A stretch of DNA of 64,000 nt, from assembly GCA_018064935.1 (NCBI GenBank), contig JAGHUF010000011.1, forward strand, positions 1 to 64,000, read 5' to 3'. The position numbers were made by a program, and so were the translations under genes. Source of the stretch: Candidatus Merdinaster equi (GTDB lineage: Bacteria > Bacillota > Clostridia > Lachnospirales > Lachnospiraceae). The notes beneath the pieces were generated by a model that saw nothing but the letters and a program-made list of their open reading frames with translations, did not search any database and was not told where the DNA came from. Shown piece after piece: positions 52,521 through 62,671 of the stretch. Position 1 is the stretch's first letter; each line of letters opens with the position of its first letter.

Positions 52521-55325
52521 GTGTCGTCAAGAAAAGCGGACAGAAATGAATTGAATCACGGTATTACCGAAGAATTGGAATTCCTAGATTTAGGGATGGA
52601 TGAGGAAGAAGTTCGGGATATGCATGTGTCTGATGAGACTGGTGAAATCATTCTCGAAGGTTTTGATTTGACTGAGCTTGAGGCTGAAGCTAACCGCACT
52701 GAAACTGGTTCAATAAAGCTGGTAGACCTCGAGGATAGCGCTAACCTCACTGAAACTGGTTCGATAAAGCTGGTAGACCTCGAGGATAGCGCCAACCTTA
52801 CTGAAACTGGTTCGATAAAGCTGGTAGATCTTGAGAATAGCACTAACTTAACTGAGACAGGTTCAATAAAACTCATTGATTTAGAGGATGAGGCGAATCT
52901 AACTAAGACAGGTTCTATTAAGCTTGGTGAAGACGATTTGGATAGTAGGAAGATTAGCAGAAACAGAGTATCTTCCGGCAAGAGAGGAACTCGTTATCAG
53001 AAAGAGAAAACCTCTATTTTTGATAAACTCTCCCCAATGAAGCTCGCAATGGGAGGTCTAATAGCAATTCTTCTCATTGTGGCAACTGTTTTTGTGCTTA
53101 TTCTTCTGGGTAAGAAACCTGGGGATACCGAACTTTCAGGCGAACTTCTTGCCAATGCACAGCTCATAGAGAATATGAAGCCTGTCGGAATTCCGGGCAT
53201 GGAGAGTATTGCAGCCCAGAAGATGCAAGAGAATGTGGATGATGATTTTGGGGATTTCATTGAGGATGATATTGAAGAAATAACCCCAGAACCAGTTATA
53301 GCAGAAGATGTTGATGTAAAGGTTACATTTACATCTGTGGAAAAAGATTTAAAAATCAAATTTATCAATAAAAGCACTGGAAAACTTGTTAACAATGCTA
53401 GATTCAGCGTTGTGCTTAAGGATTCATCGGGCAAGGATTATCCATTTGAGGATGATGATATGGATGGAGTTATCCATCAGAAGTCGATGGCGCCCGGTAA
53501 ATACAAGGTTTCAATTACTGCACCACAGGGCTTTTTGATTGCATCAGCTGATGACAATGTTACTGTCAAGGACAAGATTGAATACAAGAAGATTGATGTC
53601 GCTGATGAAATTAAAAATCAAAATCAGGTAGCAGCAAGCGAAGATAAAGGAAATGTGTCGGCGACCACGCAGGAGGCGGTTACCGGTAGTTTGACAGATA
53701 CGGTAGAATATGTCGAATCATCAAGTAGTCCGGTTCAGACGGCTGCGACGTATTCTGAGATAAGTAAGGACAGTATTGCCAATCCAGATGATCTTGCCGC
53801 TGTCGCTAATATTGGCAGAGATGTTATGAATATCCTCCAAGGTGGATACGAGAGCGCTGCTCCTTGCGAGGAACCTCTTATTGGCCCGCTTCCGATGTAC
53901 GACCCGGAGGCAGGAGATGGAGACAATCATGAGGAGGGACCGGGAGAGACACCGACGCCAACTCCAGAGACAACGCCTGAGCCTACGCGCGAGCCGGAGG
54001 GACAGGTAACACCTTCTCCAACGCCTGAGGAGACACAGATACCTTCGCCGACTCCGACACCAACACCAGAAGTTTCGCTGTCACCAAGTGTTACACCGTC
54101 TGTCAGCCCATCGCCAAGCGCGACTCCGTCACCTACCGTGACACCTACACCATCAACTGGTCCTGAAGTGACTAAGCTGACTATTGATAAGACAGAACTG
54201 ACAGTGTTTACCGGTCGTAAGCAGGTTATTAATGCGACTGTTACCGTAGATGGTAAAGAGTATAAGAGCAGCGAAAACAAAGGATATGTGACATTCGCAA
54301 GTTCGGATAAAAATATCCTTTCTGTTGATTCGGAGAGTGGAGAAATTAATCCGTTAAAGGCAGGAACTGTCACACTTACTGTTAAAAGTAATGGAAAAAA
54401 TAAAGACGGTAAGGAACTTACGCAGGATATCAAGATTACTGTAAAACTTAATCCTGCGGATAATAAAACTGACAAGTTAAAGAATAAAAACGGAGATCAG
54501 GTATATATTCAGAAAGCTGACGGAAGCTATGCGGAAGCGACGTATGCTGATTATTATACAGCATCAAAATTTTTCGTTCAGAATGCGGCTCAGTATTCAT
54601 ATACAGGATGGCAGACGATAGATAACAAGCGTTATTTCTATACAAAAGAAGGAGTTCCTGTCACAGGAAAGCAGATTATTCAGGGAGTTGAGTATACATT
54701 TGATTCAACTGGAGCGCTGTTCACGGGTAATGCTGTATTTGGAATAGATGTTTCAAAGTGGAATGGCAATATCGACTGGAATGCAGTAAAGCAGTCGGGA
54801 GTCGAGTTTGTAATTATAAGATGTGGTTTCCGTGGATCGTCGGTTGGTGGACTTGTTGAGGATACGATGTTCAAGAAGAATATTCAGGGAGCTACAAACG
54901 CTGGACTTAAGGTTGGTGTGTACTTCTTTTCGCAGGCAATAAATGAAGTTGAAGCGGTAGAAGAGGCATCGGCTTGTCTTGCACTTGTTTCTGGTTATAA
55001 GCTTGCATATCCAATCTTCATAGATACGGAAGCTTGTAACGGAAGAGCTGACAAAATAGACAAGGGAACCAGAACGGCTGTATGTAAGGCATTCTGCCAG
55101 ACTATCCAGAATGGTGGCTATAAGTCGGGAATATATGCAAGTAAGAGCTGGTTCATCAATCAGTTAAAGACGTCAGAACTGAATTCCTTTACTATATGGG
55201 TTGCGCAGTATGCAACAGCCAATACTTATGGAGGACGCTATGATATGTGGCAGTATTCTTCAAAGGGTAAGGTTAAGGGAATAAGTGGTGATGTGGATTT
55301 GAACTATAGTTATGTAGGTTATTAA
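52521..55325 (+). CDS. Membrane-anchored GH25 lysozyme-like protein with repeat tail, prealbumin-like, Big-like and cell-wall-binding segments
   Basis: 17-aa repeats, TM, Pro/Thr/Ser-rich linker, VTKLTIDKTELTVFTGRKQVINATV, GWQTIDNKRYFYTKEGVPVTG, GH25 FGIDVSKWNGNIDWNAVKQSGVEFVIIRCGFRG...PIFIDTEAC...GDVDLN. GTG 52521 with TTGGAGAA RBS preferred. Confidence 0.85.
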   Translation: MSSRKADRNELNHGITEELEFLDLGMDEEEVRDMHVSDETGEIILEGFDLTELEAEANRTETGSIKLVDLEDSANLTETGSIKLVDLEDSANLTETGSIKLVDLENSTNLTETGSIKLIDLEDEANLTKTGSIKLGEDDLDSRKISRNRVSSGKRGTRYQKEKTSIFDKLSPMKLAMGGLIAILLIVATVFVLILLGKKPGDTELSGELLANAQLIENMKPVGIPGMESIAAQKMQENVDDDFGDFIEDDIEEITPEPVIAEDVDVKVTFTSVEKDLKIKFINKSTGKLVNNARFSVVLKDSSGKDYPFEDDDMDGVIHQKSMAPGKYKVSITAPQGFLIASADDNVTVKDKIEYKKIDVADEIKNQNQVAASEDKGNVSATTQEAVTGSLTDTVEYVESSSSPVQTAATYSEISKDSIANPDDLAAVANIGRDVMNILQGGYESAAPCEEPLIGPLPMYDPEAGDGDNHEEGPGETPTPTPETTPEPTREPEGQVTPSPTPEETQIPSPTPTPTPEVSLSPSVTPSVSPSPSATPSPTVTPTPSTGPEVTKLTIDKTELTVFTGRKQVINATVTVDGKEYKSSENKGYVTFASSDKNILSVDSESGEINPLKAGTVTLTVKSNGKNKDGKELTQDIKITVKLNPADNKTDKLKNKNGDQVYIQKADGSYAEATYADYYTASKFFVQNAAQYSYTGWQTIDNKRYFYTKEGVPVTGKQIIQGVEYTFDSTGALFTGNAVFGIDVSKWNGNIDWNAVKQSGVEFVIIRCGFRGSSVGGLVEDTMFKKNIQGATNAGLKVGVYFFSQAINEVEAVEEASACLALVSGYKLAYPIFIDTEACNGRADKIDKGTRTAVCKAFCQTIQNGGYKSGIYASKSWFINQLKTSELNSFTIWVAQYATANTYGGRYDMWQYSSKGKVKGISGDVDLNYSYVGY
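52692..52925 (+). repeat. 51-bp in-frame tandem repeats (about 4.6 copies) encoding NLTETGSIKLVDLEDSA
   Basis: Units begin at 52692, 52743, 52794, 52845 and 52896 (partial). Confidence 0.92.
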
Positions 55326-55366
55326 AACGTAGGTTATTAAAACAGGGTAAATAAAGGAGAGAAAAA

Positions 55367-56449
55367 ATGAGAACCTATCTTGTAACAGGCGGAGCCGGAT
55401 TTATCGGATCAAATTATATTCATTACATGTTTAAGAAGTATGATAATGATATCAGAATAATAAACGTGGATGCTTTGACCTATGCAGGAAATCTTGAGAA
55501 TCTTAAAGATATTGAGAAAAGAGATAATTATACCTTTGTGAAGGCAGATATCTGTGATAAGGATGCTATTTCAAAGATTTTCGAGGAGAACGATATTGAT
55601 CGTGTTGTTCATTTTGCAGCTGAGAGTCATGTAGACAGAAGTATTAAGAATCCCGAGGTTTTCGTCCAGACCAATGTTCTTGGAACAGCTGTAATGCTCA
55701 ACTGTGCTAAGGCGGCATGGGAATTGCCAGATGGAAGCTTCAAGGAAGGCAAGAAATTCTTACATGTCTCAACAGATGAGGTCTATGGCTCGCTCGAGAA
55801 TGATGGTGAATATTTCTATGAGACAACACCTTATTCACCACACTCACCATATTCTGCAAGTAAGGCAAGTTCAGATATGCTCGTAAAAGCATATATGGAT
55901 ACATACAAGTTCCCTGCTAACATAACCAACTGTTCTAATAACTATGGTCCTTACCAGTTCCCTGAGAAGCTGATTCCACTGATTATTAACAACGCACTTC
56001 AGGGTAAAAAGCTACCTGTTTACGGCGATGGCAAGAATGTCAGAGACTGGTTATATGTTGAGGATCATGCAAAGGCAATTGATATGGTTCAGGAGAAGGG
56101 AAGACTTTTTGAAACATATAATGTCGGAGGTCACAATGAGAAGCAGAATATTGAAATAATCAATATCATCATTGATACTCTCCAGGAAATGCTTCCAGAT
56201 GGTGATCCCAGAAAGCAGCTTGTATCTAAGGAACTCATCACATATGTTACAGATAGAAAAGGTCACGACAGAAGATATGCAATTGCTCCTGATAAGATTA
56301 AATCAGAAATCGGTTGGGAGCCTGAAACCATGTTCAAGGATGGAATTAAGCTTACAATCAAGTGGTTTTTTGAACATGAAGATTGGATGAAGAATGTAAC
56401 AAGTGGCGATTATCAGAAGTATTACAATGATATGTATACAGGAAGATAA
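55367..56449 (+). CDS. rfbB: dTDP-glucose 4,6-dehydratase
   Basis: YLVTGGAGFIGSNYIHYMF; HFAAESHVDRSI; NNYGPYQFPEKLIPLII. Confidence 0.96.
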   Translation: MRTYLVTGGAGFIGSNYIHYMFKKYDNDIRIINVDALTYAGNLENLKDIEKRDNYTFVKADICDKDAISKIFEENDIDRVVHFAAESHVDRSIKNPEVFVQTNVLGTAVMLNCAKAAWELPDGSFKEGKKFLHVSTDEVYGSLENDGEYFYETTPYSPHSPYSASKASSDMLVKAYMDTYKFPANITNCSNNYGPYQFPEKLIPLIINNALQGKKLPVYGDGKNVRDWLYVEDHAKAIDMVQEKGRLFETYNVGGHNEKQNIEIINIIIDTLQEMLPDGDPRKQLVSKELITYVTDRKGHDRRYAIAPDKIKSEIGWEPETMFKDGIKLTIKWFFEHEDWMKNVTSGDYQKYYNDMYTGR

Positions 56450-56491
56450 TTTTTGTGATAAACGACTGAAAATGGAAATGGAGATATCTCA

Positions 56492-57361
56492 ATGAAGGGA
56501 ATAATTCTTGCCGGTGGCTCCGGTACTCGCTTGTATCCACTTACAAAAGCAATAAGCAAACAGATTATGCCGGTTTATGACAAGCCAATGATATATTATC
56601 CGCTTTCAACACTTATGCTTGCGGGGATTAGTGAAGTGCTCATCATTTCTACACCGAGGGATTTGCCTGTGTTTAAGGAGCTTCTAGGAAGCGGTGAGCA
56701 GCTTGGAATGAGATTCGAATATGCAATTCAGGAAACACCAAGAGGTTTGGCCGATGCATTTATCATTGGTGCTGATTTCATAGGCAATGACTCAGTTGCG
56801 CTTGTTCTTGGAGATAATATTTTCTATGGGCAGAGCTTCTCAAAGGTTCTTAGACAGGTTGCCTCAAGGGATAAGGGAGCAACTATCTTCGGATACTATG
56901 TGCGAGATCCAAGAGAGTATGGTGTTGTAGAATTTGACGAGAACGGAATGGCTATTTCCATTGAGGAAAAGCCGGAGAAACCAAAGAGCAATTATGCTGT
57001 TCCAGGATTGTATTTCTATGATAACGATGTAGTTGAAATTGCAGCAAATGTTAAGCCTTCTGCCAGAGGGGAAATTGAGATTACAAGTATCAATAATGAG
57101 TACTTGAACAGAGGAACACTTCATGTTGAAACTCTCGGAAGAGGATTCGCTTGGCTCGATACAGGAAGCCACGACTCACTTCTCGATGCAGCGAACTTTG
57201 TTGCTACTTTCCAGAAGAGACAGGGTCTGTATATCTCATGTATTGAGGAAATCGCCTTTAAGAGAGGCTTTATTGATAGGGAGCAGCTACTTAAGTTAGC
57301 TGATCCACTTATGAAGACTAACTACGGTAAATATCTTGTAGAGGTTGCGAATGGGCTCTAA
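56492..57361 (+). CDS. rfbA: Glucose-1-phosphate thymidylyltransferase
   Basis: [45 protein letters not shown]. Confidence 0.97.
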   Translation: MKGIILAGGSGTRLYPLTKAISKQIMPVYDKPMIYYPLSTLMLAGISEVLIISTPRDLPVFKELLGSGEQLGMRFEYAIQETPRGLADAFIIGADFIGNDSVALVLGDNIFYGQSFSKVLRQVASRDKGATIFGYYVRDPREYGVVEFDENGMAISIEEKPEKPKSNYAVPGLYFYDNDVVEIAANVKPSARGEIEITSINNEYLNRGTLHVETLGRGFAWLDTGSHDSLLDAANFVATFQKRQGLYISCIEEIAFKRGFIDREQLLKLADPLMKTNYGKYLVEVANGL

Positions 57362-58853
57362 GCTGGTTGCCAGAACGATTATAATATGTTCCCTTTGCAT
57401 ACTGCTTATTCTCGGAGTAATTTTTATTGCAAATAAGACGGGAATTCTCGGCGGGGAGGGTGGAGGAACCTCACCGAATAATGAAGAGCTGCTGTCAATG
57501 AGTTCGGATCAGTATGTGTTAAACTCAGGAAATAATATAGCCTTGAATGGTGATGTCAGGGCATTTATGAGTGATGAGTCCTTCTGGGACACCGAAGAGA
57601 TAGGGGAAGGCTTGTCCGACATTATTGATACGGATGCAGTTAACAATGAACTTGTTCGTGTGAAATTGTCAGCGATAAGCGTCGACCATGATTTAAGAGT
57701 GCAGATTCTGGACAATCAGGGCAAAAGAGTAACAGGTGTTTCTTTTTATATCACAATAGAGGACGTAGGTCAGTTCAAGGATTTGGATAAGGATGGAGTG
57801 ATTTATGTCGGCGATATGGAGCCGGGAGATTATGCAGTAAGTGTAGACCCGTTGGAAGGCTTTCTGGTTGCCTCATCAAGGCTCAATGTCCATGTGAAGG
57901 ATGCACTTGAATACAGAACTATAAACGACATAGCGCTCCTCATGCACATGGAGAGCGAAGTCGATGCGGAAAATGATATATATAATGAGCCCTGCGGCAA
58001 GTCTGATACGGATTCTACGGAGAAGATTACCAGGTTTCAGAATCTGGTAAATACCAAAACTGGTATTGATGTATCAAGTAATAATGGTGAAATCGAGTGG
58101 AAGAAGGTTGCAAATGACGGAATTGATTTTGCAATGCTCCGAGTTGGAATGAGGGGATATACCTCAGGAAATCTGATTGCAGACCAGAGATTTACGGACA
58201 ATATTGTGAAGGCACAGGCGGCTGGAATAAAGGTCGGGATATTCTTCTTTTCTCAGGCAATTAATGAAAAAGAGGCTGTTGAGGAAGCAAGCCTTGCGAT
58301 TAATCTGTCGAGAAGCTATGACCTGGATCTTCCAATATATGTTCAGATGCAAAATATTGGCGGAAAGGGAAGAGCCGACAATCTGAGCGTGGAGGAACGA
58401 ACTAGAATTGCTACTGCTTTCTGCAGGACGGTATCAAATGCCGGATACAGAACTGGAGTGTCAGCCTCAGCTTCTTATATTCAGAACGAACTCGACCGAA
58501 ATGAGACCGGAAAATATCTCACGTGGCTGGCTGAATATCGAGGCGAGACCACATATCCGGGAATATATCAGATGTGGCAGTACACAGGAAATGGTGTTGT
58601 TGATGGGATAACAGGGGCTGTTCATCTAAATATTGGTAATCTTGACAATACGTATATTGATGAATACAGGTCCGTTAAAGCAAGCGAGAGCGATATTGAC
58701 AGAGTGAAAGATCCACTGGATTCCGACGATGAGGACGATTTACAGTCAGAGCAGAATAATGAGGAAACTATTTCTCGTTACGATGAACCTGAAGAAAACG
58801 AACAGAATTCAAATTCAAATAACGAAACCGAAGACAGAATAGGTTGGGGGTAA
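57345..58853 (+). CDS. Membrane-anchored GH25-like protein, predicted catalytically inactive
   Basis: TM + prealbumin-like domain + GH25 fold ([33 protein letters not shown]); the DTE position reads QMQ and the DVDLN position reads AVHLN. Upstream start TTG 57345 or ATG 57351. Confidence 0.82.
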   Translation: MRMGSKLVARTIIICSLCILLILGVIFIANKTGILGGEGGGTSPNNEELLSMSSDQYVLNSGNNIALNGDVRAFMSDESFWDTEEIGEGLSDIIDTDAVNNELVRVKLSAISVDHDLRVQILDNQGKRVTGVSFYITIEDVGQFKDLDKDGVIYVGDMEPGDYAVSVDPLEGFLVASSRLNVHVKDALEYRTINDIALLMHMESEVDAENDIYNEPCGKSDTDSTEKITRFQNLVNTKTGIDVSSNNGEIEWKKVANDGIDFAMLRVGMRGYTSGNLIADQRFTDNIVKAQAAGIKVGIFFFSQAINEKEAVEEASLAINLSRSYDLDLPIYVQMQNIGGKGRADNLSVEERTRIATAFCRTVSNAGYRTGVSASASYIQNELDRNETGKYLTWLAEYRGETTYPGIYQMWQYTGNGVVDGITGAVHLNIGNLDNTYIDEYRSVKASESDIDRVKDPLDSDDEDDLQSEQNNEETISRYDEPEENEQNSNSNNETEDRIGWG

Positions 58854-58855
58854 AA

Positions 58856-59416
58856 ATGGGAAAGTTAACAGTAGAAACATGTGAGATTGAAGGACTTAAG
58901 GTTATTACACCACAGGTGTTTGGAGATGCCAGAGGGTATTTCATGGAGACCTATCAGTTTAATGATTTCAAGGAAATCGGTATTGATGAGCCATTTGTTC
59001 AGGATAATCAGTCGGCTTCCAAGAAAGGAGTGCTCAGAGGGCTTCATTTTCAGATAAATTATCCACAGGCTAAACTCGTAAGAGTGGTAAACGGAGAGGT
59101 TTACGATGTTGCTGTCGACCTTAGAAAAGGTAGCAAGACATATGGTAAGTGGTTTGGAGTTGTGCTGTCAGCAGAGAACAAAAAGCAGTTCTTTATACCA
59201 AAGGGATTTGCTCATGGTTTCCTCGTATTGTCTGATTATGCCGAGTTCTGTTATAAGGTTACGGATTTTTATCATCCAAATGATGAAGGTGGTTTATTAT
59301 ATTCAGACCCTGATATTGGAGTTGAGTGGCCTATCCCCGAAGGAATGGAACTTATCATGTCAGATAAGGACACCAAATGGGGTGGAATAAAGGAATATAC
59401 AGAGAAGAACAGCTAA
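58856..59416 (+). CDS. rfbC: dTDP-4-dehydrorhamnose 3,5-epimerase
   Basis: GYFMETYQFNDFKEIGI; FVQDNQSASKKGVLRGLHFQ; IPKGFAHGFLVLSDYAEFCYKVTDFY. Confidence 0.96.
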   Translation: MGKLTVETCEIEGLKVITPQVFGDARGYFMETYQFNDFKEIGIDEPFVQDNQSASKKGVLRGLHFQINYPQAKLVRVVNGEVYDVAVDLRKGSKTYGKWFGVVLSAENKKQFFIPKGFAHGFLVLSDYAEFCYKVTDFYHPNDEGGLLYSDPDIGVEWPIPEGMELIMSDKDTKWGGIKEYTEKNS

Positions 59417-59417
59417 A

Positions 59418-60449
59418 TTGTTCAAAAAATCACACTGGAAGATTGAGAAGATGAAACAAAAGGTACGTATTTCCAAGAAGGCAGGAATATTACTTGGCGT
59501 GTTATTTGCGGTGGGTATGCTGTCGATATTGTGGCTGCATGATAATCCGCTTGCGGTCGAGATGGAGGAGTTTATCAAGAAAATCGTTGCAACTGGAATA
59601 ATTCTGGTTGCATTGGTTATCTATATCCTTGTTTATGATAAATTAGTAGTTCTTCCCAAAGAGTTATGGTCCAACAGAAGATTGATATGGAAGCTTGCAA
59701 AGAATGATTTCAAAACCAGATATGCAGGGTCATATCTTGGAATGGTGTGGGCACTGGCGCAGCCGGTGGTCACTATTTTGCTTTATTGGTTTGTATTCGG
59801 TGTGCTCATGCCGGCAAAGGCTCAGGTTGCAGGAGAATTGGACGTCCCAATAGTCATTTGGCTGACTGCTGGTCTTGTTCCGTGGTTCTATTTTTCTGAA
59901 GCTTTGTGCAATGGAACTAATGCGCTGCTTGAATATAATTACCTTGTTAAGAAGGTGGTCTTTAAGATAAGTGTCCTGCCTATAATTAAGGTTTTAGGAG
60001 CGACCTTTATCCACGTATTCTTTTCAGTTGTTATGCTTATTGTCTATTTCTGTCTTGGTTTTGCACCTAGCATATATCTGATTCAGATTCCATATTACAG
60101 TATTTGTCTATTTGCTTTTGTGCTTGCACTGAGCTATTCGACATGTGCAATTGTCGTATTTTTCAGAGATCTAAATCAGATTATAAGTATATTTCTTCAG
60201 GTGTTTATGTGGGCAACGCCCATTTTATGGAATATTAACCTTCTTCCAAATCCAGTTCTCCAGCTGATTTTCAAATTGAATCCAATATTCTATGTGGTCA
60301 ATGGTTATAGAAGCGCAATGTTTGAGAATACCTGGTTTTGGCAGGATTTCTACTCTACAATGTATTTCTGGATTGTGGTTGTAGTTCTTTTTGGCCTCGG
60401 GGCATTGATATTCAAGAGACTTAAAGTCCATTTCGCTGACGTGATGTAA
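59418..60449 (+). CDS. ABC-2 type polysaccharide export permease (Wzm/TagG-like)
   Basis: LAKNDFKTRYAGSYLGMVWALAQPVVTILLYWFVFG; NPIFYVVNGYRSAMF. Start uncertain (TTG 59418 or ATG 59451). Confidence 0.9.
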   Translation: MFKKSHWKIEKMKQKVRISKKAGILLGVLFAVGMLSILWLHDNPLAVEMEEFIKKIVATGIILVALVIYILVYDKLVVLPKELWSNRRLIWKLAKNDFKTRYAGSYLGMVWALAQPVVTILLYWFVFGVLMPAKAQVAGELDVPIVIWLTAGLVPWFYFSEALCNGTNALLEYNYLVKKVVFKISVLPIIKVLGATFIHVFFSVVMLIVYFCLGFAPSIYLIQIPYYSICLFAFVLALSYSTCAIVVFFRDLNQIISIFLQVFMWATPILWNINLLPNPVLQLIFKLNPIFYVVNGYRSAMFENTWFWQDFYSTMYFWIVVVVLFGLGALIFKRLKVHFADVM

Positions 60450-60562
60450 GCTATATGGCAGAAGAGTGGCATATAGATTTGTGCGTGTGGGTTGTGCGTT
60501 AGCGTGTTGCTGATGATTATGACGTAGAGCCTGCAGAATATGGAAATCGTGGGAATTAGTAT

Positions 60563-61846
60563 ATGATAAATGAAACAGTTAATCAGGAAAATAGAAAAGT
60601 GGCAGTTTCGGTAGATAACGTCTCGAAGGTGTACAAGCTCTATGACAGAAATAGGGATAGAATGCGTGAGGCACTTGGACTTACCAGAAAGAAGCTTCAC
60701 AAAGAGCATTTTGCACTTCGTGATGTGAATGTAAAGATATATCAGGGTGAAACTGTCGGAATAATCGGAACGAATGGTTCTGGCAAATCAACAATTCTTA
60801 AAATAATTACCGGAGTACTTAATCCGACTTTTGGAGAAGTCAGGGTGAATGGCCGAATTTCAGCGCTTCTTGAGCTGGGTGCTGGCTTCAATATGGAGTA
60901 CTCTGGAATGGAGAATATCTATCTGAATGGAACGATGATGGGATTCTCCAAGGAGGAAATAGAGAAAAGGATTCCTGACATTCTGGAATTTGCAGATATA
61001 GGTGATTTTGTTCATCAGCCATGTAAGACATATTCTTCGGGTATGTTTGTAAGACTTGCGTTTGCAGTGGCAATCAATATTGACCCCGAGATTTTGATAG
61101 TTGATGAAGCGCTCTCTGTCGGAGACGTTTTTTTCCAGAGTAAGTGCTATCACAAATTTGAAGAATTCAAAAAAGCAGGAAAGACAATTCTGTTTGTATC
61201 ACACGACCTGTCATCGGTTGCAAAATATTGTGATCGCGTAGTGCTTCTTGATAAAGGAGTTAAGCTTGGCGAGGGAAGCCCTAAAGCCATGATAGATGAT
61301 TACAAGAGAGTTCTGGTTGGTCAGTATGAGATGAATTCGCAGAAAGCTGATGCGGCTCTTGCACCGGGAGAGAATCCTGAACTGTTGGAATACGGTACTG
61401 GTCAGGCAAAGATTACAGAATATTTCATCGAAGATGACCACGGCAAGAATACGACAGCTGTGATAAAGGGAACAGAATTCTCTATTCACATGAAAGTTGA
61501 ATTTATGGTTGATCTTCCGGCTCCTATCTTCGCCTTTTCGTTCAAGAATATAAAGGGAACAGAAATAACTGGAACAAACACCATGTTTGAAAAATCCTAC
61601 TTAAAGCCTGTTAAAAAGGGGCAGGTTCTTGAAATTGTGTTTACTCAGGATATGAGCCTTCAGGGCGGGGATTATCTGTTATCGCTTGGACTGACGGGGT
61701 ATGAAGGGGATCAGTTCCAGGTATATCACAGACTCTACGATGTTCTGAATATTACAGTCATATCGGAGAAGAATACTGTGGGATTCTATGATATGGGTTC
61801 TAAAATAGAGGTAATTAACGTTAATAATTCATCTGAAGATGAATAA
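60563..61846 (+). CDS. Polysaccharide export ATPase with C-terminal Wzt-like domain
   Basis: VGIIGTNGSGKSTILKIITGVLNPTFGEVRVNGRISALLELGAGFNMEYSGMENIYLNG; C-terminal beta-rich about 150 aa. Confidence 0.92.
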   Translation: MINETVNQENRKVAVSVDNVSKVYKLYDRNRDRMREALGLTRKKLHKEHFALRDVNVKIYQGETVGIIGTNGSGKSTILKIITGVLNPTFGEVRVNGRISALLELGAGFNMEYSGMENIYLNGTMMGFSKEEIEKRIPDILEFADIGDFVHQPCKTYSSGMFVRLAFAVAINIDPEILIVDEALSVGDVFFQSKCYHKFEEFKKAGKTILFVSHDLSSVAKYCDRVVLLDKGVKLGEGSPKAMIDDYKRVLVGQYEMNSQKADAALAPGENPELLEYGTGQAKITEYFIEDDHGKNTTAVIKGTEFSIHMKVEFMVDLPAPIFAFSFKNIKGTEITGTNTMFEKSYLKPVKKGQVLEIVFTQDMSLQGGDYLLSLGLTGYEGDQFQVYHRLYDVLNITVISEKNTVGFYDMGSKIEVINVNNSSEDE

Positions 61847-62605
61847 TTGTCAGAAATGAATATGATGAACGATAACAATATTAAGAAAAAATTGGATAGT
61901 CTGTATATAGTAATGCCTGCCTATAATGAGGAAGAAGCAATAGAGCAGGTGGTGTTGTCATGGTACGAATGTCTGAAGGGGAAGGCACCGGAGAGTCGAC
62001 TTGTTGTGGCTGATAGCGGAAGTCAGGACAGGACGCATGGGATTCTGGTCGAGTTGCAAAAAAGTCATCCACAGCTTGAGATATTAGGAGACACGCTGAC
62101 AACGCACGGACCTAAGCTTATTGCACTTTATCGATATGCCCAGTTAAAAGGGGCAGATTATATATTTCAGACAGATTCTGACGGACAGACAGAAGTGTCA
62201 GAATTCGATGCGTTCTGGAAAAAACGCCGTAAATACGAGGCTTTGATAGGATACAGGAAGAAGCGTGGTGACGGTATTGTCAGAAAGTTTGTAGAGAAGG
62301 TTGTATGCTTTTTGCTCCAGATTATATTTGGAGTAAAGGTTCCAGATGCAAATGCTCCATACAGATTGATGAAGACATCTTTGGTTGCAAAGTACTGTGA
62401 CAGATTTAGAGAGGATTATAATCTTCCTAATATTATGCTGACTACTTTTTTTGCGTATTATAGAGAAAACGTAGCATTTAGGATTATCAGCTTTAAGGCA
62501 AGAAAAACGGGAACAAATAGTATTCATTTTCTTAAAATAATCAAAATAGGCATCAAGGCACTTGCTGATTTTGGCGCATTCCGTAAACAGATGCGAGAGA
62601 ATTAG
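61847..62605 (+). CDS. Family 2 glycosyltransferase
   Basis: YIVMPAYNEEEAIEQVV; LVVADSGSQDRTHGIL; YIFQTDSDGQT. Confidence 0.9.
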   Translation: MSEMNMMNDNNIKKKLDSLYIVMPAYNEEEAIEQVVLSWYECLKGKAPESRLVVADSGSQDRTHGILVELQKSHPQLEILGDTLTTHGPKLIALYRYAQLKGADYIFQTDSDGQTEVSEFDAFWKKRRKYEALIGYRKKRGDGIVRKFVEKVVCFLLQIIFGVKVPDANAPYRLMKTSLVAKYCDRFREDYNLPNIMLTTFFAYYRENVAFRIISFKARKTGTNSIHFLKIIKIGIKALADFGAFRKQMREN

Positions 62606-62671
62606 ACTTTTAGAGAGTAGAGAGCAGGCAATACGCCTCTTCGCAACTTGTTGCGAAGAAATGAGGTTGGT

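Noticed and set aside
53927-54475. 182-aa minus-strand ORF with Gly/Val repeats
   Set aside because: Antisense of the Pro/Thr/Ser linker of the GH25 protein.
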